DNA of 64,000 bases from Nannobrachium achirus (GCA_963921795.1 OY997649.1:29241296-29305295), one strand, 5' to 3'; counted from the stretch's first letter, positions 38,542-51,392 are shown. Program-made: numbers and translations. The notes: generated from the letters alone by a model not told the origin.

Positions 38542-41500
38542 ATTCCCTCCTGAGATAGCATTTGAAGTGTTAAATGTCAAGGCAGCATAAACAACAAGGG
38601 AAGAAAACATGGGTTAAACTTTTGTTAAGGTATTTGAAACAGAACATAATAATTGAACAATTTAAGTCAAAACATTTCGATAGCTTTAAGTTTTTTAAAG
38701 AGGAGAGTCAAAAGAACTGTATATTTCCAAAGTTATTTAAGTCTTTTAAAGGTATATAAATCAGAATACAACCAAAGGTGAAAATATTTTGATAATGAAA
38801 GATAAAGGACTGAGATTAAACCAAGGATATTTTCTCTTATAATTTGGGGCCTGTAACGTTTAGTTAACATGAGTTAGAATATTTTTATGAGAGAGAGGAG
38901 AAAATCACACGTTCCTTAAAATATATTGATAGGAAAAGGAAACCTTTGATCCATCAATAACAAACATTGTCCTGTCGCACCATGACAAACTTTATCACTA
39001 AATTTAGAATCTTTCCAAAGTTTCTTCGCAGCCTCACTCTGGATTTGGTGGGGTGCACTTACAAAGGGTGCATTTAATGAAAGAGAAGGATATATCTTTT
39101 TTCTTTTGAAGTTTAGATTTATTTGGTGAAGTCATCACCTGAGATTGACGAATGTAGAATTTTGAAAATTTGATTAGTGTGGTGGAGCGTCATGGTCCAT
39201 TCCCTTGCTTGACCTATGACCTTCGCGATATGTCCCAGCCAGGGTGGACCTTTTTTGACTCCACAACAGTAAGGTATAGGACCTCTGTCCTCATCATTTC
39301 AGTAAGGTTTTATACACTTAATATGACAGTATTTAACATTTCCAGGACGAGGCTATGAGATCTTATCAAAAGAAGAGAGTTACATTTTGGGACAAGACAA
39401 CTGTAAATATTAACAAAAATGATATAGGAACTCAGGTGACTTGAATCCTCGTACTCACGAAAAATGATCCTTCCTCACAGATCATGGGAAGAGATATGGA
39501 CCGTCTATCAAATAGATAAGTCTGAAAAATAGAATAAACATCAGAATTACATGGAAGTTAAGACCATTGTGTGTATTTATGTATAGAAAGGTTTGATTTG
39601 TTTTAGATATACATCACCACGGGACACCATTTGTGTCAAATTGTATTAAGTTTGTTCTGTTAGGGGTAAACAGATTTAAACATGGTTAAGCAAAGTGAAA
39701 TATATATATATTCTGAAATAAAGTGAGATGAAAACAAAATGAAATATGTAAATATGAAATCAGAAAATGAAATATGAATTCAGAAAATGAAATTCTCCAA
39801 ACACAGAAAATGAAATTCTCCAAACACATTCCCTCCCGTTTGCCACAGCCAAAAATATTGGGTGTGACAAAAATTGTTTTGTTTGGAGGATAATTTGTTA
39901 AAATATGGTTAAATGAGAAACAGATGGTCCAGAGGTACAGTAAACCTTGTGGATGGACAGTGATTCTGCTCACTGTCAGAGTTAGTGAGCTTCCAGGCCT
40001 GTGAGGGGGGAAGTGTATCATAACAAGATAAGGTTTTCCCAAAACAATAGTTAGCGAGGCCTGCTGAAAGGCTCTCTACTGAAAGTGTCCCAGAGAGAGA
40101 GACTTTAAAGAAGTAAAATAATAATAATAAAAATACATAACATAATCATAATGTCATTTTTTTTCCCCCATAATGTGTAATCCCGTATAAGCCCAGTAGG
40201 GTTGTAATAATTGTGGAATTTGACTGAACGGGTTTGAATGGAGCCCAGCCATCTAAATTGTTTTTGGAACCGTCTCAGCCTGCTTTTACTCAAGTAAAGA
40301 GGATAAAGTATTACCAAAAATAAACCAACATGAGAAATCAAAGGTTGAGTAAAGCAGGGCTAGGCCTCTTCCATCCTTAACCCATACTGCAGTTTATGTG
40401 TTAAGAATGGTAAAAGTAAATGTTTTTGGTACATGTCCCTAAGATGTGGTTTGAAAGAACAACGTTCAGTTGTTACACAGGAAATAGTGTTTTTCACGAC
40501 AAAACAGGAGGACAGGAGAAAAAACTGGTTAAAATAAAATTGAAATAAAACAGTCAGTCAGTCAGTCACTGATAGTTGTCAGTTAAGTTCAGTCAGTTAA
40601 GTTGGTAGCGAGTTAGTGGAGTTAGTTCCACTATACCTGTTCTGCCATGTCATTAGTCCGTCCTGTCCCCTAAAATAAAATAAAGCCCACCTGTCATTGA
40701 TGGGGGAAAAAAATTATTAAGACGTTAGGGGCATCATATATAAACATTCAAATAAACCCAAGCGTTGGTTGTTATCAGTACGAGTGTAGTCATACCAAGA
40801 GTGAATGAGATCCCTTTTTATAGAGAGAGAGAGAGACAGTCATATGTGTAAATAATTCCTAGTTTTGCAAACCAGGCAAGTGAGTTAGAACACAAACAGA
40901 GGGAGAAAAACCCAAGACAGATTCAAATAAGACAGATTCAAATATAACCCCAGCACATTGTTATCAAGCCCTGTATTAGAATGTAAACAGTAGATTATAC
41001 AGAACAAGAGCGAATGAAACCCATTTTTGAGAGAGAAAGAGAGAGCAAGGTCACACAGAAACTGAAACGGCTCGTGGCCTCTCAAGGTAAAAATAAGAAA
41101 AATGAAATAAAAAACAATTCCAGCAATCCCCTCATAGTTTTTTTCAAAATAAAACGATAAAATAACACATAGGCCGTGCCAGCCTATAAGCAGCGTAAGC
41201 AGCTCACGCAAGCAGCAGGCATTGAGCAAGCAAGCAGCATAAGCCAAGCACATATTGTACCTTATTGTACACAGAAGTAGCACCGCTCACTTTATACTTG
41301 GTTTGATTTTCCTGCTTTCATAATAGACAGGCCAAAATGTAACCACGGGAGGAAAATGGGATTAGAGAGGATTAGACAGACATAGATTATCAAAAACATT
41401 TAACACACAGGTTTGTCAGTCAGAACTTGATTTTTCTTTTTTTTTCTTTTCAGAAGTCGTTCTTAGTCAAAAGTAAACAAAATATATAGTACCATTATCT

Positions 41501-43100
41501 TGTCCCAAGGGTCAAGAGTGTTTGTTCTTTTCGGGACATTGTAATCCATGAAAGTCACGTAGCAGATCGACAAGCTCACAACGCGTCCCATCGCGTTGTG
41601 AGTGGAAGGCAGTGCCAGCCAGGTTCGGCTGGGGGGGGCCTTGTCAAGCCCGTCAGCATCTGAAAACACTGTTTGCGTTCTCGGTTCCTTCCTAATGAGG
41701 TTTGCGTGGTATCCAGCAACACATCCAGTGGCAATAATGTCTCCGCAGCTTCGCCCATATCCATTGAAATGTTCCAGGAAAGGTTTTAGGTATTGCTGGT
41801 AAATGGGAGTTCCCGATGATCTTCCAGAGTGATGTGAGGTCCGGGTTAAAAAAAAGGTTCTAGGTTTAGATTGTAACATCTCATCCGTGTGTGTCCAGGA
41901 TTTACACGATAAAAACACTGCTTCTCGGAGCAGGGTTTTTTTTTAGCTTGAATGGTCATGTTTCTTAAAAATGTTCTTGGGAGCGCTGAGATAAAAAGCT
42001 CCTGTATTCAACATCTCAGAGTGGCCTGAGACGGAAATTAAAAATAAAATAAGATAAGACGAAAACGAAGACATGTAAGCTTAAAGCATGAAGATTTCCG
42101 TCAGAACGTTCGGTTCTAGAGCATAAAGTGAAATCTCCTAATTAAAATAACCACGCTATTTCTTATGTGATTAAGTGGCTCTAATCAGCCGTATTGGGTT
42201 ATCGTACTGGCCGAAGAGACATTCCTTCAGAACAAAATATGTTCTGGCCCCAAATAAAAAGATTTCTTCTCAGAACTTCTTGAAACAGCCGTTCTAGAGC
42301 ATAAAATGAAATCTATATTGAAGTCTCGTACTGATACAAACCCAACCTTAGACAAGCAATCTCCGTGGCCAAACGGCTGCTATGTCCTCAAAACATGTAA
42401 CAAAAAGCGACAAAAACAATAGACTACAAAACATTAAACAATAAAAACGCAGCTTGGGCTAAAGATAGCTAGTCTCTAACTTAGCAGGTACAAACGTCTG
42501 AACCCCGGATTGTGGTGAATTAGGACTTAGCGTGTGAGAATGGAGCCCGCCTCTCAAGTCTCTTGTGCGGAGAGATGAGGGGAGAGAGACCGTCCGTGAA
42601 CGGCTCCTGGTGTGGAACGTTGTGCCAGAGCCAAACCTGGCCGCCTCCATTTCGGCTTTCTTCAGACCGTTGTGAGGTTTTATCGATATGTTGATGTGGG
42701 AGAGAGTCATCATATCCGAATTCCTTTCTCCATATGGGCAAAAATGGTGCAATTGTGGGGCACCTAGAAACAACCTGTTTCATTTCCTCATTGTCTATCT
42801 TAGCCATTAAAGCTGTTATCAGTTCATTCTCCAAGCTTTGAAGAGAGGCTTCAAGCTCAAAAATGGTGCCGTTTGTAAAAAGGTTGTTTAGATTTCGGCA
42901 GGTGTTTTCTGCCTCCCTGTGCTCGGGGCGTCCCAAGGTAATTTCTCCTCGCGCAGGAGGAAAAAACGTGTGGGAGATAGTCCTTTCCGTGGGAGTCAGG
43001 GGAAACGTCTGATAATATCCCCGGCTGGTTGTTAACTGGTTCTAGCAGCGGAAGAGACCAATATCTCCTCGGAGCTAATCCGGCAATCGAATGGGCCATT

Positions 43101-43606
43101 TGATGGAATTTTGGATCATATTCCATATGGATAAACAGTTTTCCCCAATCATAATAAAATACTCCACACAATGAATGAGACCACACCGGAGAATATGCGT
43201 TTTTGGGTTGAAGTTTAGTCAGAGTTCAAAGTACTGTACAAGTACAGTAGAGCAAAATCACCCATCGTAAGCTCTCTGAGTACAAAGCATAATGATTCAC
43301 AGATATATGGAGTTTACAGAATACATTAGTCACATTCTGATTGGACAATTAAACATAACATGGATGGGATGTTGTTGTGACTGAGTCTCGTGGACTCAGA
43401 AGCCAAGGCTGTAGAATGTTTTGGCGTTTTTATTATCCCGTGTCCTGTACACTTTGACATTTCACTGGTCAATCTTTCTGTCCCTGGAGTGGGGCAGATT
43501 CTCGTCTCGTGCATTAGTTATCAGATCAAAACATCATGGCATTGACTTTTAACACTGAGAATGATATCTATACCATGTTAAACAACAATAACATATTTTA
43601 CTATCA
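43101..43606 (-). repeat. 5' LTR of the 5.6-kb element
   Basis: 506 bp, same length as its partner. A diverged relative is the solo LTR near 15.1-15.6 kb. Confidence 0.92.
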
Positions 43607-43689
43607 CTCCCTCAAACTAAAACTAAAAAGACATGACCCTCCCCTATTTTCCTCCAGTGACCCCCCTCCATAAATTTCCCTAGGTCCCT

Positions 43690-45308
43690 TATTGCTGCGT
43701 CTCCCCGGGGACCAGCGCTCTATCTGCGGGGAGGAGAGGTAGAAAGACAGCCTGTCCTGACCGAGGAGGAACCACCATTACCACAGCGTTTCTGAAACTG
43801 TTCATTTCAGCAATGTATATATCCTCTAGGCGAGTCAATATAAGGTTTAACCCCAAAAAAAATTGTTACAAAAGGATTTTCAATGGATTCTGGTAGTAAC
43901 CATTTTAAAACCATCAGCAACAACCATCAGCAACAAGTTGGGCTTGCCCCCTAGTGGTCTGTTTGAAATTAATTCATTATTAAATAGGTCTATACATGGT
44001 TGAAACCCCAAATAATTGATGGGAGAGATTTTTCAATGGATTCTGTTACTATTAGGTATGCTAAATAACATCCTAAAAGCTTAGGAGAAACAAACCACTG
44101 AAAAGGCATAATCTTCATGATGGCGTCCATGGGAGCTTAAAATGCATATATTGGGAGGGAATATGTGCCATCTTGAAAAGTATGCATTTCCAGTAGTTCT
44201 TTTTCCCCCTAAGCTTTTAGTATGTTATTTAGCATACCCAATAGTAAGAGAATCCATTGAAAAATCTCTTCCATCAATTATTTGGGGTTTCAACCATGTA
44301 TAGACCTATTTAATAATTAATTAATTTAAACAGACCACTAGGGGGCAAGCCCAACTTGTTGCTGATGGTTTTTGAAAACCTTATGTCCATACCCAACACC
44401 ATGCCAAAAGTCAAAAACGTGTCACCAAGTGCATAATTATTATGATTTTTTACATATTAAATCCCAGTTTATAGGCATTTAAAGCTCCTGCAGCCATCGT
44501 AGACGTCAGTCACGCGCCATCTTGAAAATGAAGCCTTTCCGAAAGGAATATTTTCCTCTATTTTTAGTATGCTCTAAAGAATGTCCAGAGGTACCAGAAT
44601 CAGTTGACAAAATGTTAGCAATTCTTTTTTTTTTTCATTTGAGATATAGCCATTTTAAGCTCCCTGCAGTCAACTCGGACGGCATCTTGAAAATGGCGGC
44701 TTTCGGGGTGGTAGATTTTGAGAGAGTGTTTTTTACTGGTGATTCAGTCAGAGTGTATGAAAGGGTGCGCTCGTTTTATTGTCCACGACATTGCAAGCGG
44801 CGCGAAGGCCAGCGGACCTTGGTCCTGCTCTTCGCCCCCGAGCGCCGCAGGCGCGAGTGGCCGCGAAGAGCGGGCCAGGGCCGCGCGGCCGGCGGAGCGC
44901 CGCGCGAGTTACGAAGCCGTGGTGAATGCAATCGTTATATTTATGCCCAGGCCGTAAGGCCTGGGCAAGCCCACGATAAACGCCCGCGCAGTCCGGTGCG
45001 CATTTCCGAACGCACCCTTTCCCCACACTCGGACTGAAACACCAGTAAAAAACACCATCCCGGTAGATTTTGGTAGATTTTGAGTATCTTATTTAGCACA
45101 CCCAATACTACCAGAATCCATTGAAAACCCTTTTGTATCAATTTCTTTGGGGTTAAACCTTATATTGACTCGCCTAGAGGATATATACATTGCTGAAATG
45201 AACAGTTTCAGAAACGCTGTGGTAATGGTGGTTCCTCCTCGGTCAGGACAGGCTGTCTTTCTACCTCTCCTCCCCGCAGATAGAGCACTGGTCCCCGGGA
45301 GACGTGAA
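43690..45308. mobile_element. Long-TIR DNA element interrupting the right inverted arm
   Basis: 43695-43905 and 45100-45305 are inverted copies of each other (about 210 bp; shared words CGGGGACCAG, CTCTATCTGCGGGGAGG, TCCTCTAGGCGAGTCAAT). The sequences just outside (AAATTTCCCTAGGTCCC, and AACAATTCGGTGATTTAG) together resemble the continuous left arm at 36795-36850, so the element was inserted there. Inside are a second inverted element (43922-44370), another inverted pair (GGTAGATTTTGAG..GTGTTTTTTACTGGTG, near 44708 and 45060) and a GC-rich core. No transposase seen. Confidence 0.7.
43922..44370. mobile_element. Nested MITE with about 180-bp inverted arms
   Basis: Both ends read AACCATCAGCAACAAGTTGG inward, and the inverted similarity continues past CCCCCTAGTGGTCTG and ACCCCAAATAATTGATGG to AAAGCTTAGG near 44090 and 44210. 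A stub of the terminal sequence is duplicated just outside the left end. It shares words with the arms of the surrounding element, so the two are related. Confidence 0.75.
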
Positions 45309-46695
45309 AATAACAATTCGGTGATTTAGTGTTTTTTTTTTCCCAACACATAAGCATAAACAAACATATTCACATGAACAATGTTGATGTAACAACCACA
45401 TTTGTGTGGAAATATAATTTTTATATACACAGATTTAGATATAAAATACATTTTCGTGGGGATGGTGGAAAGAGTGGTGAAAACTGGTGATGTGAGGTTA
45501 GTCAGACACGTCGCGTGCAGTTTCAAAGTGTTTTCAGAGAAACCACGTGACCCACTGTATACTACTATGACAACTTCGGGGCGTGACATAACCCCTTTTA
45601 ATAAAAGATAATTTGATATAACATTTTCAATAAAGGCCACGCTAAATAATTGACAATATTAAAATGAAAAAGCTATTTTGTAAATGTAATTTAAATAAGA
45701 GTAACGCTTTTTATTTTTAAGCTAGCTGTCCTGCTAGAAAAACCAGCACAAGACCAGCAGTAAGACCAGCACCAGCACAAACCAGCACATGTTGTGTTTT
45801 ACTGCTGGTCTGTGCTGGTGCTGGTATCCTGGTCATATCAGCATACCATATCTTTGCTGGTAGCTGGTTTAAGCTGGTGTTATTAGCTGGTCTAAGCTGG
45901 TTTAGGTTTAGCTGGTCTTTGCTCCATGGGCATTTGACCATATTAGATTGTGACATTATCATTGACATTGTGAGTGGGATTCAAACTTACTACCTTTGGT
46001 GCTTGAGTCCTGTACTGATGCTCTTAATCCAATAGTTGGAGATAATATATATAACTTAAAATTGTTTTATTAATCGATATTTAGTGAATCATGGTTTAAA
46101 ATTCAAAGGTCTAGATTCAGGCAAAAAATATACCTATATTAGACGTCTAATGCTAAACGTATAATAGACGTCTAAATATAAACTATAGTGTACATGTATC
46201 AATGGCTATATTAATTAGTTTAATCTGACAGTTGGAGATCATATATGTAACGTACAACTGTTTTATCAATCAATATTTAGTGAATAATGTTTTAAAATTC
46301 TACGGTCTAGATTCGGTCTAAAAATATAAAAAAATAGCTGGGCTAAATTCGGTATACATTTAGCCTAGACGTATAATAGACGGACATTGTTTAGTGGGCA
46401 TGCTGGTCTATGCTGGTTTATGCTGGTCCATGCTGGTTTAGATGGTCGTTCATGCTGGTCTGTGCTGGTCCCATGCTGGTTTATGCTGGTTCATGCTGGT
46501 TTAGATGGTGGTTCATGCTGGTCTGTGCTGGTGCTGGTCTGTGCTGGTGCTGGTCTGTGCTGGTCCACCATCTAAACCAGCATAAAACCAGCATGAACCA
46601 GCATCTATTTTTTTCCCTTCTCTCTTCTAATTTTTATCCCACGATTTTGCAACCCATTTTTCACCCAGTGCCAATTGCCTATGTAATCCTGGGTG
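45309..46695 (-). repeat. Right arm of the large inverted repeat
   Basis: The reverse complement of about 35262-36830: AT-rich block, AAGCTAGCTGTCCTGC, CCAGCA minisatellite, GTCAATGATAATGTCAC block, two satellite units, minisatellite, then the 3' tail of the V-SINE (46606-46692). It continues, beyond the inserted element, at 43645-43690. Confidence 0.82.
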
Positions 46696-46719
46696 GTTCA
46701 ATGATCTGCTCAGAATCCT

Positions 46720-47100
46720 CCCTTACACTTTGATCTCTGAATTTAATTTCAGTTCTGGCAGCACCCTCTAAATGATCGTATACAAATAATACAATGCAGA
46801 CATGTGCCTTGCCCTCAAGCAACCCTCTACCTCCTCCACCCACTCATCTATGGTTAAAGACCCAGCAAATGCAGACCCTGAAAACTTGTGGCATTTTCTC
46901 TCCCTTGGGAGGTAGACAGTCTGATCTCTTCTCTGTGGGGGTGTAGGCACATCGTTAGTAGGGCCAGAAATTTAATCTGACACTGTCAGTCTTTGAGATT
47001 CAACTTGACCTGACAGTCTTTCATTTTCCACTCGGAGCTGTGCCATCTCCTCCCGTAGGCTCTGGAGCTCTTCTTTCATAGTGAAGATGGTTCAGGGAGG
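46720..47100 (-). mobile_element. Gypsy gag N-terminal remnant
   Basis: Minus-strand segments read MKEELQSLREEMAQLRVENE (coiled coil), then TVYLPRERKCHKFSG and LTIDEWVEEVEGCLRARHMS, typical of the gag start of a fish Ty3/gypsy family. It is a broken fossil fragment; the 33.04-kb fragment belongs to the same family. Confidence 0.6.
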
Positions 47101-47354
47101 GCCACCAGATGGCAAACGGTCCACTGAGTCACTGTTAACCGCTGTTCTTTAAAATCAACTATTTTTCTTTTAATAACCCAACTATGCAAAAAAAAATAAT
47201 AAAAGAAAATTACCCAACTATGCTGCTACTGCTGCTATTGACAATACAATGTACGATTCTCCAAAAGCCAGAACAGATCCCGCCGACAAACACCAATTTA
47301 TAGTGATGCGCGGAAGTGGGGATTGAACCCAGGACTTGCGCTCGCCAGCGCCAA

Positions 47355-50161
47355 GGCCATCGCGTGTTTGTCGAGGTCGCGGCGACAGAAAATGATACGC
47401 TCCGCCAATCATAGTAAACCACACACACCGGACATTAAGATCGAGTCCAGACGGAGCCTTTATACCATAACGTAACCATAACACATTAACATGAACGTGA
47501 CATGAAGTAATACTGCCCTGTCCCTGTGATTCTTATATGCAAACTGCTATTAAAGTATTCAATCAAAAGAACGAGAGATGTATCTGGGTGACTTACAGTG
47601 CGTGCGCCACGGTGCGTGCATGAACGTTTCTTTCTGACAACCACCTAAATATTGTCCGGTTACCGTGTTAGCAGACGTAATTTATATCCGACATCAATTG
47701 ATTAGACGTTTTCCTGGCCGGGACCCAAACTAGTCAAAACAGCAGATCTACAAGCTCACAACGCGTCTCGAGCTGCTTGTAGATTGGCTATTTTCACTAG
47801 GCCTAGCCTACTTCTTATTATTCTTTTTATATGTAATTTCTATGTGTTTGCTTGTTTGAAAAACATATGAATAGGCACATAATCATATAGGCTATAGGAT
47901 ATGCGGTGACCATATAGCCTAAGCTTTTTATAGTCTTGAAATAAAAAATATTTTGACAGACAACACTATAGCCTGCATGTAGGCCTACTGACCACTGTTA
48001 TTGCAATCGGGGTTATATTTCTTGCAAAAGTTTATAAAGACAATGTCCATGGCGCGCCAGAGCGCCACAGCCCAACCCACCACCCACAGCCTCACTACAC
48101 AGGCGTGATGTTTAATTGATAGCATAAATAGAAAGGGACTAAGGGAGATAGGTCCCGTCCTATACTAACACATGTCATACAAGAAAATAAATAGAGAGTT
48201 CACAGAATAAATACAAATTTGACTAAGAGTAGCCTAATTGTTTGAGAAATGACCATAGGGTCTGGGAATTGAAGCAGCTCGGGCGATCAACATTAACCTC
48301 CAACCCACCTTTACTCTAGTTTTTTATTGTCTTGGTAGGCTGTCAGCCTATATTTTTCTTTATAGACTATAGACCTACTGTTACATTTCATAATGAAATG
48401 TTTGGCTATTTATAGGATATGGTTAAACCATGCGTGATCATTTGCATTTGTTGCGTTGCCTAATAGCCTAATAAAAACACTATTTCTGTTAAAAGCCGTT
48501 GTCATTGATTGTTCTTTAGATTCAGGAAACATCTATGAAGTGTCTTACTAGCTCAGAAATAAATCAAATAGTCTATGAAGTGTTTTGTAGCCTTATTCTA
48601 TAGGTATTATTAACCGCAATCTACTTGCGTTCTGGAGTCACCGAAATGTCGGGTTGATGCGCTGCCGTCTCCAAATCTCTCCATGACCATGTGTCCAAAA
48701 TAACAGATGTATAAGCTGTCGACACGCCATGACGCAATGCGTTGATATCTTGTAACTCTGTTTTTTTGTGTGTGGCGCGCCGCGCATTACGCATAGGGAG
48801 CAACACCGTCTATTCAATCATGCCTTGGTCAAGTAAGTTGGTCATTATGAAGCGATTTAAACAAAACAAAACATCTCCTCATTCCTTTGAAAGCAGAGCA
48901 TGACCAATGACTGTATTGTGTCCCTATTAAATCTGTAAATATTGAAACGTTGGCATTTGAAAATAGCCATCTACCAGCTCTCCATGCAGTGTTGCGCTCC
49001 AAATGGAAATTCCCCGACATTGATTCTCAAAGCTCTGAGCTTTGCTTGCCTTTATATAAAACCATAATTGATATGATATAAATTATAACTATCATCTACA
49101 ATTACTTGTTATAGAAAACGTTTGTAATCAGGTCTTTATTTGCTGTGCAATGAATTAATCAAACTGAAAGAGTGAATGAATCAATCAATGGCAATGCTTC
49201 GCTAATCATTTCTTTGAATAGAATTGACACAAGGAGGAACTGACACTATCACTTCTGCTAATTAGGCTACAGTATATAGGTATTCTAGGTAGGCTATTAT
49301 TATTAACTGAATGAGTTTATTTATTTGTAATGAAATTGAAGGCAAAAACAAGCATTAACTAATGAATTAATCATTTAATCGTGCACCAGCCCAAATCGCG
49401 CAATAAAGGAAACCCGGCATGTGGAGTTATTAATCTATAAATAAAGTGTTTGTGCTTCTTCTCAAACAGACTACACAAATAAAACAACTGGAGCATTTAT
49501 AAGCAGCAGGAATGATTAATTCCAGGGGTGATGTTTCAACCAGACAGTGTTTCAGATGCAATACGCGACATGCAGCAGCAGCAGCAGCAGTCCATAATCA
49601 AAGCGATCGGCTGTAAGCCTGTAACATTAATGATCAGTCAATCAAATTGAATATTAAAATGATTCCCACGCAGTCTGTGTAGTTTGGCAGGTCCGGTGCA
49701 TCACATACTGTAGCAGGCCATGACAACAAATGAGAATTGGCTTGTAAATAACATTTCCTCGTTGCAATGAACAGCCAAATGATTTCTAAATAGGTTCACG
49801 TTAAAAACCACAGTAACTAGACCATAGAATGACAAAAGAACAAGCTGACAAAGTGTAAAAATCTATCAAAATCAAACGTTATCTTGTATTTATTCCTTGG
49901 CTGGCTTCTGCGTCCAGGAACGCGGAAGAATGGCTGTCTGAGTGAGTGTCAGTTGATTCTGGAGGTGGGGGGAGCTTGACCGCGGGGAATCCTGCGTGGG
50001 GACGATTTCATTGGTCGGGATGGAGAGAAGCCAGGATTGCGCTGCAGCGATTGGCCGTTTTGGCAGAGGCTCGAGAGATTTGACTGGTCCGTTTTCTAGC
50101 GTAGCGCCGGGAAACGGGGACCGCGATTGGTCCGCCAACCTCGACAGAGAAGTCACAGCAG
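47355..50161. mobile_element. Unclassified 2.8-kb insertion
   Basis: Bounded by GCGCCAA direct repeats. Subterminal sequences are partly inverted (TGTCGAGGTCG near the left end, its partner CCAACCTCGACA near the right). It has no long frame with a domain. The palindromic AGCAGATCTACAAGC motif is at 47741-47784, a CAG run at 49572-49590, and a CCAAT-rich segment next to the right end. Target-duplication length would fit hAT or similar; the family is not established. Confidence 0.45.
49895..50161 (-). promoter_or_regulatory. CCAAT-rich, GC-rich candidate promoter
   Basis: On the minus strand, three CCAAT boxes (ATTGG on the plus strand near 50010, 50050 and 50126) lie in a CpG-rich stretch with TTTCCCGGCGC (E2F-like). 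They are followed about 110 bp later by the AT-rich word GAATAAATACAAG. The repeated CCAAT layout resembles cell-cycle or histone promoters. It may drive transcription into the insertion. No coding exon was recognised. Confidence 0.35.
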
Positions 50162-50458
50162 GCGCCAACGCACAACCAGTCGTGCTAATAGGGCTGAGCT
50201 CCATTAACAGGGCTGTTGTCGCTGGTTCATGGCTGGTACTAACTGTGGGGGCTGCAACAGCAAAAAAGTGTCCGTTCCACATGTCGAGTGAGCAACACAC
50301 AAAAAACACACAAACGTATAATCAAAAGGAGCTCAACGTTAGCCACTACCCATAGGAAAACGGGTCTACAAAAACAAATTACCTTCCACAAAATAAACTC
50401 TTGAAACAGGGCTCCTTCAGTGAGAAGCAGAGGGGAAACGTTCCCCAGGACAAGGAAA

Positions 50459-51026
50459 TATACACTACACCACTATGATACCCAAGTACCTGTCAAAATA
50501 CTTTATAAACATTAAGGATGTCCATAATTACAACACCAGAGGCAGCGCCACAGATCACTTTCAACCCAGAGTCAAAACCAACAAAGGGTCAAACTCGTTC
50601 TTCTGCTATACCACCAAAATGTGGAAAGCCTCACCGAAGGCCATAAAGGAGTGTGGATCACTAGCATCCTTTAAAATTGCCCTGAAAAACCACTTACAGG
50701 CTGCAGCCGTGCCCAACTGGTAAAAAAAAAATAGCCCAGCCCTACCCTCCCCTGCCCCTTCTCTTTCGGTTTGTTTAGACTTACTGTTTTATTTTATTTT
50801 TTGTTCTTTCATTTTATTGTTCTTACATATCTACTGCATAGTACTGTGTTCTATTCGTCTGTCATTCAATGTTATATGAGATACTTTAATGGTTTCCTCT
50901 GGAAATAAGCTTAGTCTTTTCATGGATCTCCTTTTAGTAGACCTTGTACCAGTGAACTGTACCGTCATGAAACTGTACCTTTTCCTATGCAAACTTCTAA
51001 TAAAGTCTTCAATCAATCAATCAATT
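50459..51026 (+). mobile_element. 5'-truncated LINE 3' end
   Basis: Same family as 16494-19849. It begins in the codons for YKIHYTTMIPKYLSKYF and runs through a stop, the 3' UTR and AATAAAGTCTTC to an (AATC)n tail. It is uninterrupted and serves as the empty-site reference for the insertions in the other two copies. Confidence 0.9.
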
Positions 51027-51392
51027 ACTTAAAGGAGAGCAAATCCCTAGCCTCCTTCAAAATTGGTATGAAAAGTCACCTTCAGACAGCTGCTACCCGT
51101 GACCTGTAAATAGACTAAGCCCCCATGCCCCCCCCCCCCTTTTTTTCTTTCTTTTCTGCCTTTGTATTTGATGTTATGCTTTTGAAACTGATATTATCCT
51201 AGATAAAGTATGTTCTATCCGCCTGTCTTTCAATGTTATATGAGATACTTAAAGTGTGGTTCCTGTGGAAATAAGCCTCAGCTTTCTAGGATCTCCTTTT
51301 AGTTGACCTTGTACCAGTGATTTGTACTGTCATGAAACTGTACTTTTTTCTATTGCAAACTTCTAATACATTCTTCAATCAATCATTCAATC
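51027..51392 (+). mobile_element. Second LINE 3' end, related subfamily
   Basis: Directly following the first, it reads AAAGGAGAGCAAATCC (parallel to AAAGGAGTGTGGATCAC), a stop after about 25 codons, a similar 3' UTR and its own TCAATCAATCATTCAATCA tail. Confidence 0.8.

Larger units (their letters stand above)
38036..43606 (-). mobile_element. 5.6-kb LTR element without visible gag-pol
   Basis: Two 506-bp direct repeats (38036-38541 and 43101-43606) start TG, end CA and differ at about one site that I noticed. A 5-bp target duplication CTCCC flanks the element (38031-38035, 43607-43611). On the minus strand, AGGAGGGAA sits just before the left LTR as a polypurine tract, and TGGCCCATTC lies two bases after the right LTR as a candidate primer site (tRNA not identified). 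The 4.56-kb interior shows no protease, reverse transcriptase or integrase motif; the largest frames are about 130-150 codons without domains. It looks structurally complete at its ends and recent, so a non-autonomous LARD-type element is the likeliest reading. Confidence 0.88.
47205..50260 (-). repeat. tRNA-like repeat split by a 2.8-kb insertion
   Basis: 47205-47354 matches the first part and 50162-50260 the second part of the repeat at 33475-33712. GCGCCAA stands at both break points (47348-47354 and 50162-50168), as expected for a 7-bp target duplication. The sequence between (47355-50161) is therefore an insertion. Confidence 0.6.

Noticed and set aside
41463-42936. Frames of 130-150 codons inside the 5.6-kb LTR element as gag
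   Set aside because: No capsid, zinc-knuckle or protease motif is visible, so I left them unnamed.
44522-45037. 171-codon frame
   Set aside because: It crosses inverted-repeat arms and a GC-rich core of a transposon, has no domain, and composition explains it.
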